Shown here: positions 38,071 through 51,021 of the stretch, one piece after another | Layout of the letters: every line of letters begins with the position of its first letter | Position numbering within the stretch: the first letter of the stretch is position 1 | DNA from: Chimonanthus salicifolius | Lineage: Eukaryota; Streptophyta; Magnoliopsida; Laurales; Calycanthaceae | NCBI GenBank assembly: GCA_013350335.1 | Contig: CM023539.1 | Location: forward strand, 27,707,043 to 27,771,042 | DNA: 64,000 bases | Direction: 5' to 3' | Notes under the pieces: model-generated | The model's database searches: none | Told to the model about the DNA's origin: nothing | The model's input: the letters and a program-made list of their open reading frames with translations, nothing else | Position numbers and translations under genes: made by a program

Positions 38071-39529
38071 TGGCCCAAAATTTCCTCACAAGTCCATAAC
38101 AATTATTTTAAATACTTAACATCCCTAATCCATTACTTAATCCATTCCTCCATCTTATCCATTCCTTATCCTACCATTGGATGGATTTTTAAATTCAAAG
38201 CCTATGATGGTTTGGCCACCATCCAATCCAAGGAAATGGATTCCAAAACTTAAACCCTAAAAATTAAATTTCTTGTTTAGAACATACTTACGATCCGACG
38301 ACTCCTCCGGTCTTTGTCGCTCCCGTCGACTTCCTTGGCCTCCTTTCTTCTTCCTCTCCTTGTTTGATCGGCTAGATGTGCTTGATCAATGGTGAAATAT
38401 GCTTGGATCGGCTATGGTAGATGGAGTTAGATTGAGAGAGGGAGAGGGGAGGGTGATGGAAAACAAGATCTTAGCCTTTGATCTTGAAGGGGTGGACCAA
38501 GGCTTGCTCTCTCTTTCTCTTTTCTTCTCTTCTTCTTCTAAGTTTTCTTCTCTTTTTCTTTTCTCCAATGCATGGGACGGTTTTTGAGAGTGGGAGGGAG
38601 AGATAGAGTGAAAAATGTTTGTTTGAAATGAGATGGAGATGGTTGGAGTAGCCTTCACTCCAACATTAACTTCCTCACCAACCAAGCATGGGCTAGCTTG
38701 ACTTTGGTGGTAGTGGTTGAGACCCAACCACCAAGCATGGCTCCCTTGTCCTCTTTGACTTTTCTATGTTGACCCTAATTAACCAACCTAATTAATTAAG
38801 TTAAGTCCTCATTTAGGTTAATTAATTTTCATCTAATTTAATTTCATACAATTTATCTATCTAAGAAACCCACCCATGGTTGACCAAGTCAACCATGGTG
38901 GACGGCCCCCACCTATACCTACCTCACCTGCCACCTCACTTGGTGAGGTGGGGGTGGGCCCCACTTGGCCATGTCATTTTAATTCCATTGATTTTAACTT
39001 AGGGCATTTTACAATGATTTTAATCAATTTAATTTACCTTAATCCACCTTAGTCTTCTTAAATTTATCCATGGTTGAACAAGTCAACCATGATGGTTGGC
39101 CCCACTTTTTCCTTGGTCCACACGCCACCTCAATTGGTGAGGTGGAGGTGGGCCCCATTTGGCCATATCACTTAATCTTGATACATCCTAACTTAGATAA
39201 TTTTATAATTATCTAATCCATTTAATTTATCTTAATTGGATCACCATTGGGTCATGGCCCAATTATATTTTGTCTTACCCATTTATCTTAGGGCTTACCT
39301 ACCTTGGCCCATTGGGCCCCATATGGCTATCGGGCCCCCTTTGACCATCGTTGACCCACTTAGTTCTCATTGACCCATTAAATGGATTTCATCCAATCCA
39401 TGGCCCAATTGGGCCATTCTTGGACCCTTGTCCCAACTTTTGATCCATTTGGTTTTCCATCATGTCAAAATTTAAATTAAAATCAATAAATGCCAAATAT
39501 CTATTGATTCGAAAATTCGGGCTATTACA

Positions 39530-41352
39530 TATACAGTTACCATATGTCTAAATGAGACCTAAAACATGTTTAAGAGGACCAAAACATGGACATAGGGTTC
39601 GGCCACCTTGGATGGCCGAACCCCATGTAAGTAATTGATTGTTTGGTTTGGCTTTCAAGAAGATGGAAATCATATCAATTATGGACTTAGTATTAAGGTG
39701 ATTAAACATGAAGGATGATGGAACATAGGATTAAAATCTCTAGGGTGAGGTTCGGCCATGTTGTGTGGCAGAACCCCACCAATTGTCATTTGATGGACTT
39801 GGTGATTCATTCATAATGAATTTGGGCAAATGAGATATATGAGTAAAGGATTTAAATGACCAAAGTAAATGGTGAGGTTCGGCCATGTTGTATGGCCGAA
39901 CCCCACTAAGGTGGTTTGATGATGAACTTTATTTTCTAAGGAAAAATTAAGCAAAGGGTAGTATAATGGCGTTATTGTAAATATGGATGAAAAGATGAAA
40001 TGATCAAAAGAATGGACATATGAGCCAAAACCCAAGGTGGTAAGATTCGACCATGTAGTATGGCCGAACCCTACCAAGGTTTATTTGGAGGATTTGGTTG
40101 TTTGAATGTTTATGGAGTAAAATAAAAGAGATCAAAGTTTTAAATGGGTGAGGTTCGGCCATGGGGTATGGCCGAACCCCACAAAGTGGATTTTTGGGAT
40201 TTAGATCAAATTAGAATCATATGGTCAAATGATTAACTTGCTGCTATGTACATAGGGTATTTGGATTTCTAGAACGGTGTACAAACCGTGATCGGAAGAC
40301 AGCTCAAAGGAAGGGTCAAACAAAGTAATCTAGTGTAGGTTTCCTACCTTTATTGTAACCACACTCCTATTTACTGTTTTAAGTTGATTTTGATAAGTTT
40401 TGGTGAATGTAAAGTTATATTTCTAAATGTAATGTTTGCATAGACATCTCATGCATCTCATGGGATAATGGTGTTGTAACCGGAGGCCACACTCCGTCGG
40501 GGCGTCCGAAAGATCACTGTGGGGTACCCTGATGATGAGAATCCCATCAGGAGGAATCCGGAGGCCACACTCCGTCGGGGCGTCCGAAAGACCACTGTGG
40601 GTTACCTTGACGATGAGAATCCCGTCAAGTGACGACTACGTTGAATGGTGATGGGTGGGACTCATTACATGTTCATTTCATACATAGATTGTTTTTATGG
40701 AATTTTGTCACACTTGTATTATTATTATACTATTTGCATGTTTTTGACTAACCATGTGGTAGCCCTATTCGGACACACTACTGGGCGCGTTGATCTAACG
40801 CCCTATCTATATCCTTAGTGGATGACGCAGGAAAGTCAAAGATTGAGGATCAAGAAGGGGACCAAGCAAGGAAACTTGGGCGGTTTGAATGATTTGGAAT
40901 GAACTTTGAATGGACTATTTATGGTTATTTGATTTATTCGGACAATGTAATTTGGTAATTAGATGTGTTGGCATGTAATAAGTAATTAGGTAGATGCTAT
41001 CGTTTGCTTTATTTTGGATGGTTTAAAATGAATGGTAGACTAAAGTTATTTGGTAATTTTGGAAAATAAATCTTGTACTTTGCTATCTTAAGTTAAAAAA
41101 TGTATTAGTCTTAGGATCTATTATAACCTCAGTTAGTTTAAGACTAAGTTAATTCCGCAAGTTATATTTGTACCATGTGTGGATCAGTTTTATGGACATA
41201 GTTCATACGCACACGGGTTTGGCCAGTTAAGGGTCGGATTTAGAGATCCGAACTTAACTCGCATCGTGACACTCCGCCCCGATCACATGATTATTATATT
41301 TCAAAAAAAAAATAAACTCCGAAAATTAGAGTGAAAAGGGTGGGGTGTTAAA
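39530..41352 (+). mobile_element. 3' LTR of C2, right part
   Basis: Continues C2 LTR from 35503. It has hairpins near 39597, 39751, 39876, 40050 and 40151, two ~77-bp repeats with ccacactccgtcggggcg (40480-40610), the GGGCG stem 40783-40803 and the ggccagttaagggtc block near 41221. It ends gggtggggtgttaaa, a changed form of ...gtgttaca. The following aaaca and the left flank aaacc (29317-29321) are a four-of-five target duplication. Confidence 0.9.
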
Positions 41353-42328
41353 AAACAACCTTTATGCAACCAGTTGGTATCCTTCGAACGGATCAGTTGG
41401 ACCCTCATCTTCACCATTGACTTAAACAAGGATCACCAGAAGGATCACTCTCTCTCGTGCTTCCTCTAGGGGAATCAAATACAACCAATCAAATTGATTG
41501 AGTTGTGAGAGAGAGAGGAAGGATAAAACCTCATAAACAACCAATCTTAGGATTGGGTTTGAAAGTGAGAAGGATAGAACCATAATCTAGGAAGTATTTG
41601 GTATACATGTGTGGGATCTTGAAGAAACACACATCAGAAGAAAGATCTTCAAAGGCAAGTACTTCTTGGTTTTAATTTTCTTTAAAATCTTTATTCCGAA
41701 AGTAGATTAAGGGGAGGTACCCCGGAACCACTATAAAAAATTCTGGAGCATTGTCTCTGGCATAGAGGTGGGTGGAACTTCCCGCCAAATGGATAGGTAG
41801 AATTCCTATTCGACAGTGGTGGGTGAAATTCTCAGCCGATTGAGTGAGGTGAAATTCCTACTCTAATTGTGAGGGTGTAAGTCCCCACTTAGTGGATTTT
41901 GGGGATACCTCAAGGTTGAGCGAGTCCTAACAGTGGATGTAGGTTGGCTAACCGAACCACTTTAAACTGGTCTTCTTGTGTTTGATTCATGTGTGTCTGT
42001 ATTTAGTATTTAAGTACTCTTCTTAACACACATCACTTTACATATTGATTATCTTATTATACACATTGCACACAAGCATCGATAATCAAAGTTTATGTAA
42101 AGGGTCAAAATCTTAGCGTGATCATTTAGAGAATTTATCACACTAAACAATTCTCTTGATAAATGTTCCGCTACACTCAAATCAATCAAGAAATTTGTAA
42201 ACACCATGAAAAATGAAGTTGACGTAAATGAAGTTGACGTATTCACAACCCCCCCCCCCCCACTTTCTCTAGGGTCAATATCATGTTCTAGCTCATTGAA
42301 AATGGGTCATTGAAAATGGGAACTTTCA
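41353..42328 (+). mobile_element. N solo LTR, right part
   Basis: Resumes the N LTR at ctttatgcaaccagttgg, with ggaattcc-type units at 41760-41870 and a poly-C run near 42249-42261, and ends ggaactttca at 42328. The right target copy tattc follows. Confidence 0.92.
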
Positions 42329-43240
42329 TATTCCAATACTAGAATGAAAACCTCCATGTACAACGAATATCTTACATTAGATCAATCCAACAATCAAACA
42401 AGAACATGGATTGAATGCAAGATATACAAGTGATTCGAAAAACATATTTCAAATGTGATACTAACAATGGTAGCCTTTTACACATTTGAACATAACATTG
42501 TGAGACTTGGAATCTAAGTCCACAATTCAGGGATGGTCTTTTATCAAATCTGATTTTAATCTTAAGTGCCTTCCCGTTTGATCTTATGAATCAAAGTTCC
42601 AAATTTTGTACCACGATGTTGACTTACCTAAGAGGCAAACATTCTTGGTACATGGCCACAAATGATACTTGGAGGTTACTACCTTTATCAAGTTCCTTTA
42701 CTTCATCCTCTTTTTCTCTAGAGGATTTAGCTTGGACTTTTTCAATGGATGAACTATAGTCAATCACCTATTCTATCAGTACACAAATTTGTCATGATAG
42801 GTGATGGCATCCATTGGGCTAGAAGAGGCAATTTTTCTGTGGATTCTTTCAGCCTCTTTTGTTGTTTCATAAGTTTTTGAATATTTTAAAGACATATTAT
42901 TAAACAACAATGATGAATGCTACAAGTGTTTGATTAAAGTGCATAGCCAATTCATCACTAGTCCAAGTAATTTGATCTTCGGGCTGATTGGTCATGGAAG
43001 TTGAAGGTTTATCCAATACCTTTTCGATAGGCATAGACCACTTTTTATTCACTTGACCACTTTTTATTCACTTATTTCCAAACACATTTATTGATGAAAA
43101 CATTTAAAGTTTTTCATTTCATTTTTCATCACAAATGGAAGTTTGGAAATATCATTGCTTTCTCTCACAACCATTGTTCTAGCACTGATCAACTCGAATG
43201 GTTAGATCCTTTATGTAGAGCACGAGGCTTTAATACCAAT
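42329..43240 (-). mobile_element. N-minus internal region, 5' part, with primer site remnant
   Basis: Corresponds to 2736-3605 of N-left. Near the LTR the primer site reads gctttaatacca (43228-43239), a mutated form of gctctgatacca. Broken gag-like frames only. Confidence 0.85.
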
Positions 43241-45094
43241 TGATAGTCCCTTTCTCATGGTGCTAGAACAATACGATTGACCCTAGAGGAGAGGGGGTGA
43301 ATAGGTCAATCCTAGTTTCCATGGTGTTTACAAATTTGTTGATTGATTTATATGCAGCAGAACATTAATACAAAGATTTGTTTAGTGTGATAGATTGTTT
43401 ACAATTTCTTTAAACGATCATACTAAGATTATGACCCTTTATATATTGCTTGATTATTGATGCTTGTGTATAATGTGTAAAATAAGACAATCAATATGCA
43501 AAGTGACGTGTATTGAGAAGAGTACTTAAATACTAAAAGACAAACACACAAAGATCAAACACCATAAGACCAATTTAAAGTGGTTCGATTAGCCAACCTA
43601 CATCAACTGTTAGGACTAACTCAACCTTGAGTTATCCCCAAATCCACTAAGTGGGGACTTACACCCTCACAATTAGAGTAGAAATTCCACCTCACTCAAA
43701 CGGGTGAGAATTTCACCCACCACTGTAGAATAGGAATTCCACTAATCCATGTGGCTGGGAATTCCACCCACCATTGTGCCAAAGACGATGCTCTAGAGTT
43801 TTTTATACTGTTTTTAGAGCCAATCCTCCTTAAACCACTTTCGGGACAAAGGTTTATAAACAAAATTAAAACTAAGAAGCACTTGCCTTTGTAGCTCTAT
43901 CTCTTGATGTGTGCTTCTTCAAGATCCACCCAATGTGTGCCTACGCTCCACCTTGTAGCCATCGTAAGGCAATCACAACCCAAGGCGACAAGGAAACTGA
44001 TTATCCCATAGCTTTCCTAGTTTATTATCCTTTCCTCTCTCTCTAACAAACTCAATACATATGATTGGTTGTAGTAAACTCCCCAAGTGTAGGTACGAGA
44101 GAGTGAGAGTGATCCTTTCGTTGGCCCTTATTTAAGCTCATTGATAATGATGATGGTCCAACTGTTTTGTTAAAGGATGCCAACTAGTTGCATAAAAATT
44201 GGTTTATATAGAGAAGGCAACCAGGTTTAGCAACGGTAATGTACCGACATGTTGGGCTCACCGAGGGATTGGTGACTAGAAATGTTACCGTTCAACAACT
44301 CGACCGTTGTTCATTAATGCACTTCCAACGGTATAATTCTTTCCTGGTCGACATGTCGGCGTCGCCGATGGGTCGACAGTCATGGCACCGATAGGTCGGT
44401 CTATATGAGAGACTCGGTCTGGGGTAACACCATGCTGACTGAGTTTCATGTCCAGAAACCAGTCTTACTCAAAACGACCTGTCGCCCTTTACCGAGGGTT
44501 CGGTCCTGATACTCCCGATCAGTCTTGAACTATAGATATGTCTGTTTTCTCGAGAGCCCACTTGAGTTTTAAGTTCCAGAACTCATAAATTGAGAGTCGT
44601 TGACCATGAGGGTTCATTTCAACTTATCATCGAGGGGTCGGTGCATACGAGACTCTCGATCAAAGGCTTTCCCAAAATGACAGTTCTATGATCCATAACC
44701 TATGTTAATCTAGCCGACCAGTCTTTTACCACGATGGGTCGATCCTGTCTCCACCGGGGGGCTGGTGAGAACGCTTGGATGAGCTGACAATGAAACCAAA
44801 TACATATTTCCAAGTTGGGTTCTAATTCACTGTCAAACTTCCTCTCTGGGCTTTTTATGAATTTACCATTTGTTCAACTAAGCCTAGGGAAGGTCCTCTC
44901 TAAGGTGTGTGTACCACCTAAAGTCATCAATGGCCATAATACCTGTTTTGTGATTGCTATAACGATGAACTTCAATCCGGTGGAGCATGATCTTCACTCT
45001 TGATCACTTTGGGTCTTTAAGCTAGTAGCAAGTGCTTCTGCTCGAGTCATGGAATTGACAAACTTATGGACTCGGCCAAGCCGGGCCACTAACA
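43241..45094 (-). mobile_element. 5' LTR of N-minus
   Basis: Minus-strand TGTTAGTGGCCCGG...ATCA, 1854 bp, with the primer site on its left and the outer edge at 45094. It pairs with the LTR piece at 10387-10927 as the two ends of one element. GACC..CGGT palindromes at 44.3-44.77 kb and ggaattcc units at 43.68-43.78 kb. Confidence 0.92.
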
Positions 45095-48000
45095 GTAGTA
45101 TTGGAATATACTTATCTCATTTCATTTCATATGCCATGTGATTTGTGCATCTTTAGGAAATAAATGTAGTTTGTGCATTACCTCATGTATAGGTGTATAT
45201 GGTACTCATACACAGTATCGTTTCATTCCAAGTTCTTAAACTTGTAAATCCCTTATGGAATGAGACATGCTCTCTGTCTTTAAATGGATTTTTGGTGTGG
45301 TATGAATTACCAAAAGTATTGATCAAAATGATCAAATATGCTTATCTGTAATCCATTTATATACCAGCTCTTTCCAAGGAATGAACTTCATTGGAGTATG
45401 CTTGAAAGAATGGTAAAAGTGTTTATCATGTTTTGGGTAATAACATGATAATAGACATGAGAACTATGTGGGTAGCGTCATACTTCTTTTCCATATATTC
45501 TAAATGTGAAATGAATGTATGGTTTGTGTGTTTAGTGTCTCATTCCAATATTTGTTGTTTTATACATTATGTGTGATTTGTGTTCATAGACACCTCGTCT
45601 TTGTTAAAACCTAGAAATGCCACATCTCATGATATCACAAACTTGGGCAATATATTTAAATTGGTAAATTAAATGTGCCCAATGTACTTGGATTAGTTTG
45701 GATTCAGGAAAAGAGATTCGTAATCCATTTTTTGTGCCTACCTTTAGAAGGATTTATTGAATCTTTTAATGGCACAGAACCTGTGTGAATGTATGTATCT
45801 ACACTGGCATTGAAAGGTGTATAAGCAAAGCATGATGAATTATGAGCATCGCAAGCGTACACACACACACAGACATTCTTCAATTTTAAAACCCAGGTAG
45901 AATGATAGACTAGTCGGAGGAGCATACATGTTAGTTCTGTTAGGAAATAAGAAAACGGACCAAAAAAGGGGAAAAATCGAAAGGAGAGACAGGTCGATAC
46001 TTGTCGACACAGACTGGTAGTTGGTCACAACCCGTTGGTGAGTCAGAAAGATTAAGTTAAAAGGTCTCTTTCTACGAAAACAACAGATTATTTCAAAATA
46101 GTTGTTCCTTCTCCCGCTGAGCTCTAGCGATTTCCCTTTTGTCTCCTGTACCCTAGACCAGTCGATAGGACATCTCAGAGCGTTTTCTCGCCTGAAAACC
46201 ATAGGGTTTTTGCTTCTCTCACTTAAAGAAGCAAGGGTGTAACGATGTTTGTGAGATTTAGTGGTCAGGTAAGCCTTGGTCATCTTGTTATCTTCTTTCC
46301 CCTATTTTCAATCACTATTTGAGAAACTCTTCCCAAGTAACCATGTCAAAAAGGGAGGACTGCTAAATCTCATTCTTCAACCACTGGAAAATTCCTGAAT
46401 CCAGCTCCCATTCCCTCAGGAGATCACCTAGGTTCGTGCAAAATACTCTCGAATCAACCTTTGCTCCTAAAAGTACCCTTCACCGAAAAATCCCTACCCC
46501 TAGGACTGGATCTAGCCGTCGATATCATCTCATGTCTCAATCTGGAATAAACCTAAGAATCGAAACAGAAGTGACTTCCGTTGAGGACACTCCTGATCAG
46601 GAAGAAGGGGTAAATGTCGAAGATACTGACTGCTTTGAGTCTATACCCACTTCTTCGGTAACCCTGCTGCAGAACAAGGAAGTGGTGAAGCAAAACCACT
46701 AGTGTCGCAACCCCTGACTCGATTTGTCTGCAAAAACGAAGTGCTTGTATCTCAATTAGAGGAGCAGCTGGACGCACTAGATAGTAGTGTAAAAAATTTA
46801 GCTCAGAGAGTTTATGACGACTATCTTGCCCTGCGTCGTCTTCTCTCTCGACAAAAATCCCCTTCCCTTCCAGCATCACCTCCTCAGGGTGGCTTTGCTT
46901 AGGATAGTTTTTCATGTTTTAAGTTTTATATTTTGGAAAAACTATATTGTTGATAGTTTATCTAAGCATCCATGATGCCCTCTCCAAAACCTTATGTACT
47001 ACACATGTTGATTATCAATGATATGATATGATTTGCTATGGTTTGATGTGTGTATTGCTATGTTGAATGCCTTCTATCTCTTGTCTATGGTTAACATGGC
47101 TGTTGTTAAATAGACTAACATGCAGGTTTGAATGAGTTGGTTTTGTATTGGCATGTTAGGGAGATAGGGATCGGGCTGAGATGTTGCACACATATTTGGA
47201 GAATGAGGGAGCACAAAATATAGGGATCGGACTGCTCATAACAGTGGAGGGAGGAAGGATGATGCAAGCTTGAAAGAAAGCTTGGAGAAAAATGAACTTA
47301 GAACCAGCTAAGTTTATGAGGGAGCTGGGTCGAAGAAGCTAGAAAAGATAGGTTGTAGAATGTGGACAAGATTCTAGGTAAGCTAGGTAAATTAGCTTGA
47401 CTCCTGGAAGAAATCAGCTAAGCTGGAACTTAGCTTGTGCAAGGGCAAATAAATTATGATGCACGAGAAGTATGCATTGAACTGTGGGGGAGAACCATGA
47501 GTTGGAGCAGAACTTATTTAAGCACTAAATGCAAGAAGCATGGGAGACCGCTTGAAATTGAATTGATGTCTACCTACTAAATCTTTGTCAATTGTATGAG
47601 AAAATGGGGGAGAAATTAGTAGAAGCTATAAACATTAAAACAAATTATGGGAAGTAATTGGTGAAGCCTAAGTGCTTGGGCCTCTAGAAAGAAAGAGCCT
47701 TGATGGGGAGAAATATGAAGAAGCCAATGGACATGGGAAAATGTCTATGCTTGGAGTTTGGGACTTCAAACTCAAAGAAGATTGGGGGAGAAAATTTTCT
47801 CAACATTGATAGGTTGGATATGCTATGCGTAGTGTTGGTTGTTAGGAAATCATTCTTGTATGGGGGACAATGAATGCTAATCTTATTTAGTGCATGGTTG
47901 CATATTTATGTTTTGGACTAATCTTTCTAATGATTGTCTAGTGTTGCTTACTTATGCGCTGAAACAGAAATTCATAATTTGAAGCAAGCTAAGCAAGATC

Positions 48001-48135
48001 TGCGAAGATCATAATCTTGTTTTCCATTTGAATATGTACATGTAAGCAATGTAATATATTGTATTCAACTGTGATGTAATAAGGATGGGTTTGTAATTGG
48101 GTTAGCTTCTAGGTTTTGTAATGAAATCGGGAGAT
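45095..48135 (+). mobile_element. N-plus internal region, 3' part
   Basis: Continues the internal sequence broken at 10386 (tagtattggaatatacttatctc, inverted relative to 2715-2735). It holds the unknown ORF at 46436-46902 and then a ~1.2 kb non-coding stretch with repeated gggggagaa motifs (47480-47800). It ends aatcgggagatt before the LTR at 48136, a weak polypurine tract. No RT or integrase is present, so the family is probably non-autonomous. A tail of gggggaga and TGTTAGTG recalls SIRE/Maximus-type Copia elements; this assignment is tentative. Confidence 0.75.
46436..46902 (+). pseudogene. Unknown protein remnant of the N family
   Basis: Two abutting frames, 46436-46702 and 46702-46902, that look like one ~155-residue product with a shift near 46700. 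The first part is Ser/Thr/Pro-rich then acidic (SVEDTPDQEEGVNVED). The second has a heptad-like helix (LVSQLEEQLDALDSSVKNLA, then RVYDDYLALRRLLSR) and a Pro/Ser tail. No family recognised; a coiled-coil gag- or env-like protein is one possibility. The N-left copy does not extend this far, so conservation cannot be judged in this window. Confidence 0.4.
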
Positions 48136-49945
48136 TGTTAGTGCCCTGGCTTGCCGAGTCCCTACGTTTGTCTATTCCATGACTCGGGCAAAAGCACTAG
48201 TTAGAAGCTTGAAGACTCAAGGTGATCAAGAGTGAAAATCATGCTCCACCAGATTGAAGCTCATTGTTATGGCAATCACAAAATAGGTATTTGGCCATAG
48301 ATGACTTTAGGTGGTACCCACACCTTAAGAGGACCATTCCTAGGCTTAGCTAAACAAATGGTAAAATCATGCAAAACCCTAGAGAGGAAGTTGGATAGTG
48401 AATTGGAAGGAAACATGGAAACATGAATTAAGGTTCACTTGCAGCTAGACCAGTCGTTCTCACCGACCCCTTGGTGGAGACTGGATCGACCCATCGTGGT
48501 CAAAGATTGGTCAGCCAGATTGACAAAGGTTCTGGATCATAGAACTGTCATTCTGGGTATGCCTCTGATCGAGTGTCTCGTATGCACCGACCCCTTGGTG
48601 AAAGGCTGAAACGACCTCTCATATTCAATGACTCTTCGATAAATACTTGTGAGTTCTGTAAGTTAGAACTCAGGTGGATTCTCTAGAAAACAGACATATC
48701 GGTAATACAGACAGATCGAGAGTACAGGGATCAACACCTCGATAAAGTGCGACAGGTAGGTCTGGGTAAGACTAGTTTCTGGAATAGTCGGTCATATAAA
48801 AATTGTGTCGTTGAAAGTACATTTAATGCTCAACGGTCGGGTAGTTGAACGGTAATATTTTTAGTCACCGACCCCTCGGTGCTCCTAACCTGTCTGCACT
48901 GGACTGCTCCGAAAAATTGGTTGACTTCTCTATAAATACAAATCCTTGTGCAACGAGTTGGACATCCTTTGGCAAATCCATTGGACCCTCATCATTATCA
49001 GTGAGCTTAAACAAGGGCCAACAAAAGGATTACTCTCTCTCTCTTGTGCCTACACTTTAGAAATCTAATACAACCAATCATATGGATTGAGTTTGTGAGA
49101 GAGAGAGGGTAAAGGATAAACAACTAGGATAGATATTGGTAGAACCAATTTCCTAGTCACCCTGAAAATGTGATTGTTGTACGATGGCTACAAGGTGGAG
49201 CATCGGCACACATTGGATGGATTTTGGAGAAGCACACATCAATGAGAAAGAGCTTCAAAGGCAAGTGTTTATTGGTTTTAATTTTATTTAAAACATTTAT
49301 CCCGTGAAAGTGGATTAAGGATGCTTGGCTCTGGAACCACTATAAAAAAATCTAGAGCGTAGTTTCTAGCACATGTGGTGAGTGGAATTCCCAGCCAAAT
49401 GAAAAGGTGGAATTCCTATTCTGGTGGGTGAAATTCTCAGCCAATTGAGTGAGGTGGAATTCCTACTCTAATTGTGAGGGTGTAAGTCTCCACTTAGTAG
49501 ATTTGAGGATAGCTCAATGTTGAGCTAGTCCTAATAGTGGATGTAGGTTGGCTAACCGAACCACTATGAATTTGGTCTTATGGTATTTGATCATTGTGTG
49601 TTTGTATTTTAGTATTTAAGCACTCTTCTCAACACACATCACTTTGCATTTGATTATCTTTATTTCTACATTGTGCACAAGCATAGATAATCAAGCAATA
49701 TGCAAAGGCTGCTAAACTTAGTGTGATTGTTTAAGAAATTGTAAACAATTTATCACACTAAACAAGTCTCTTGATTAATATTGACATTCCGCTGTACTCA
49801 AACTTTAAACAATCAAAAAATTTGTGAACACCATGAAAACTGGGTTTGACCTATTCATCACCTCCCTTAGCCCCCCTCTCCCCCTTCCCCTTCCTCCTCC
49901 TCCTCTAGAGTCAATCGTGCTCTAGCACCAATGGAAGAACTTACA
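48136..49945 (+). mobile_element. 3' LTR of N-plus
   Basis: TGTTAGTGCCCTGG...GAACTTACA, 1810 bp, no primer site after it, then tcaca (49946-49950), identical to the bases before 7595. It pairs with 7595-9495 as one element. A stretch around 8.22-8.34 kb of the 5' LTR is shortened here near 48.78 kb. Confidence 0.93.
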
Positions 49946-51021
49946 TCACATTTTTAGCATTAAGACATGAATAAAAATCTTTATATCATACTTTTACAAA
50001 AAGATTTTTATGAGATTTATACCTAAAGCATCTGTACACAGCCATATTAAGTTTAGTCTGAAAAAGGAAAAATATTCATTGAGTCTAGTGATCATTGGAG
50101 GAATACTAGCAGAAACTTATACCCAGTGAGCTTTAGAGCCTTTCAATTTTTCTGAGGGTTATAAGTCTAGTCTTATTTTCTTTGATAAGAGCATTAAGTC
50201 GTTGTTGATCTCATCTTTCTTCAATTTTGGTCATATTACTAAGAACGCCATCAAATTTGGGTTAGTACACCTGAATTTTTTTTGAATTTATTTGAAGCAA
50301 TGAAATCACCATATGAAGCTTAGGATAGGATATATGCCATTTTTTGGATCGTTTGAGCATTCAAGTCTACCTATTTTGGTCAGTCTATCTTGATAGTTTC
50401 CCAATTGAGTCATATATAGCCTATTTTATTGATTACCCACCGTACCCAACTCCGGTTGTGGAGTTTAAGCCTAAGCCTCATTGAAATATCTGTGACCTAT
50501 CCTAGGGCAAGAAAGGTTAAAGATGAAAAACTGGGATGGTACTCCAAAAAAAAAAAAAAAATTAATGCTGAAAAAACATAAAAGAAAAAGAAAGGAAAAA
50601 TGGAACATCCAGACATCAAAGAAAGATGTGAAAAGATAATAATAATAATAATAATAAAAGAATATTTCAAAAAAGTGCTGAAAAGAGAAATAGAGGAAAA
50701 AAATATCCCATTCAACATCATGAAGAGCCCTAATTTTTTCTGTTCAAATTGTTTTTAGAGCCTTATATCCTTCTTTGATATAATCCGATCCCAAGCCACG
50801 TTTCATCCTATTAGGAAGTCCTATTGATCTTAAGTCGGAATATAGTGTTTCATGTAGAAACTAAAGGAAGGAAAATGATGGTGTTTGACTCAACATTATC
50901 AGGAAAGTGGCATCCATTCATGAGATCGATTTATAGGACTATATTAGGATTAGATTAGGATTTTTATTTTTGTTTTTAGGAAGTTTTGCTCTAGAACTAG
51001 AAAATCTAAGTTTGGAGTATT
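49946..51021 (+). other. H 3' internal region, non-coding
   Basis: Resumes H after N-plus. AT-rich with a poly-A run (50548-50563), an (aat)n microsatellite (50637-50657) and many A/G tracts. No convincing coding sequence. It ends with aagtttggagtatt just before a probable LTR start, which resembles the polypurine tract of Athila/Tat elements. Confidence 0.6.

Larger units (their letters stand above)
35504..39529 (-). mobile_element. C3 solo LTR (4026 bp)
   Basis: On the minus strand it starts TGTAATAGCCCGAATTTTCG and ends GGGGCGGGCGTTACA. No internal region. Flanks tatat (35499-35503) and tatac (39530-39534) agree in four of five bases, and C2 LTR sequence is continuous across it. Reversed landmarks: ggccagttaagggtc block near 35629, GGGCG stem 36022-36041, tandem block 36190-36370, hairpins 36.97-38.07 kb and GA-rich leader 38.5-38.6 kb. 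Confidence 0.92.

Noticed and set aside
38386..38727. 113-codon minus-strand frame in the C3 LTR
   Set aside because: Lies over a GA/CT-rich leader stretch; charged low-complexity reading, no domain, and inside a non-coding LTR.
43241..49945. Two back-to-back N elements formed by an inverted duplication
   Set aside because: The flank at 45095 continues the sequence broken at 10386 with a 4/5 target duplication, so a minus element inside a plus element explains it more simply.
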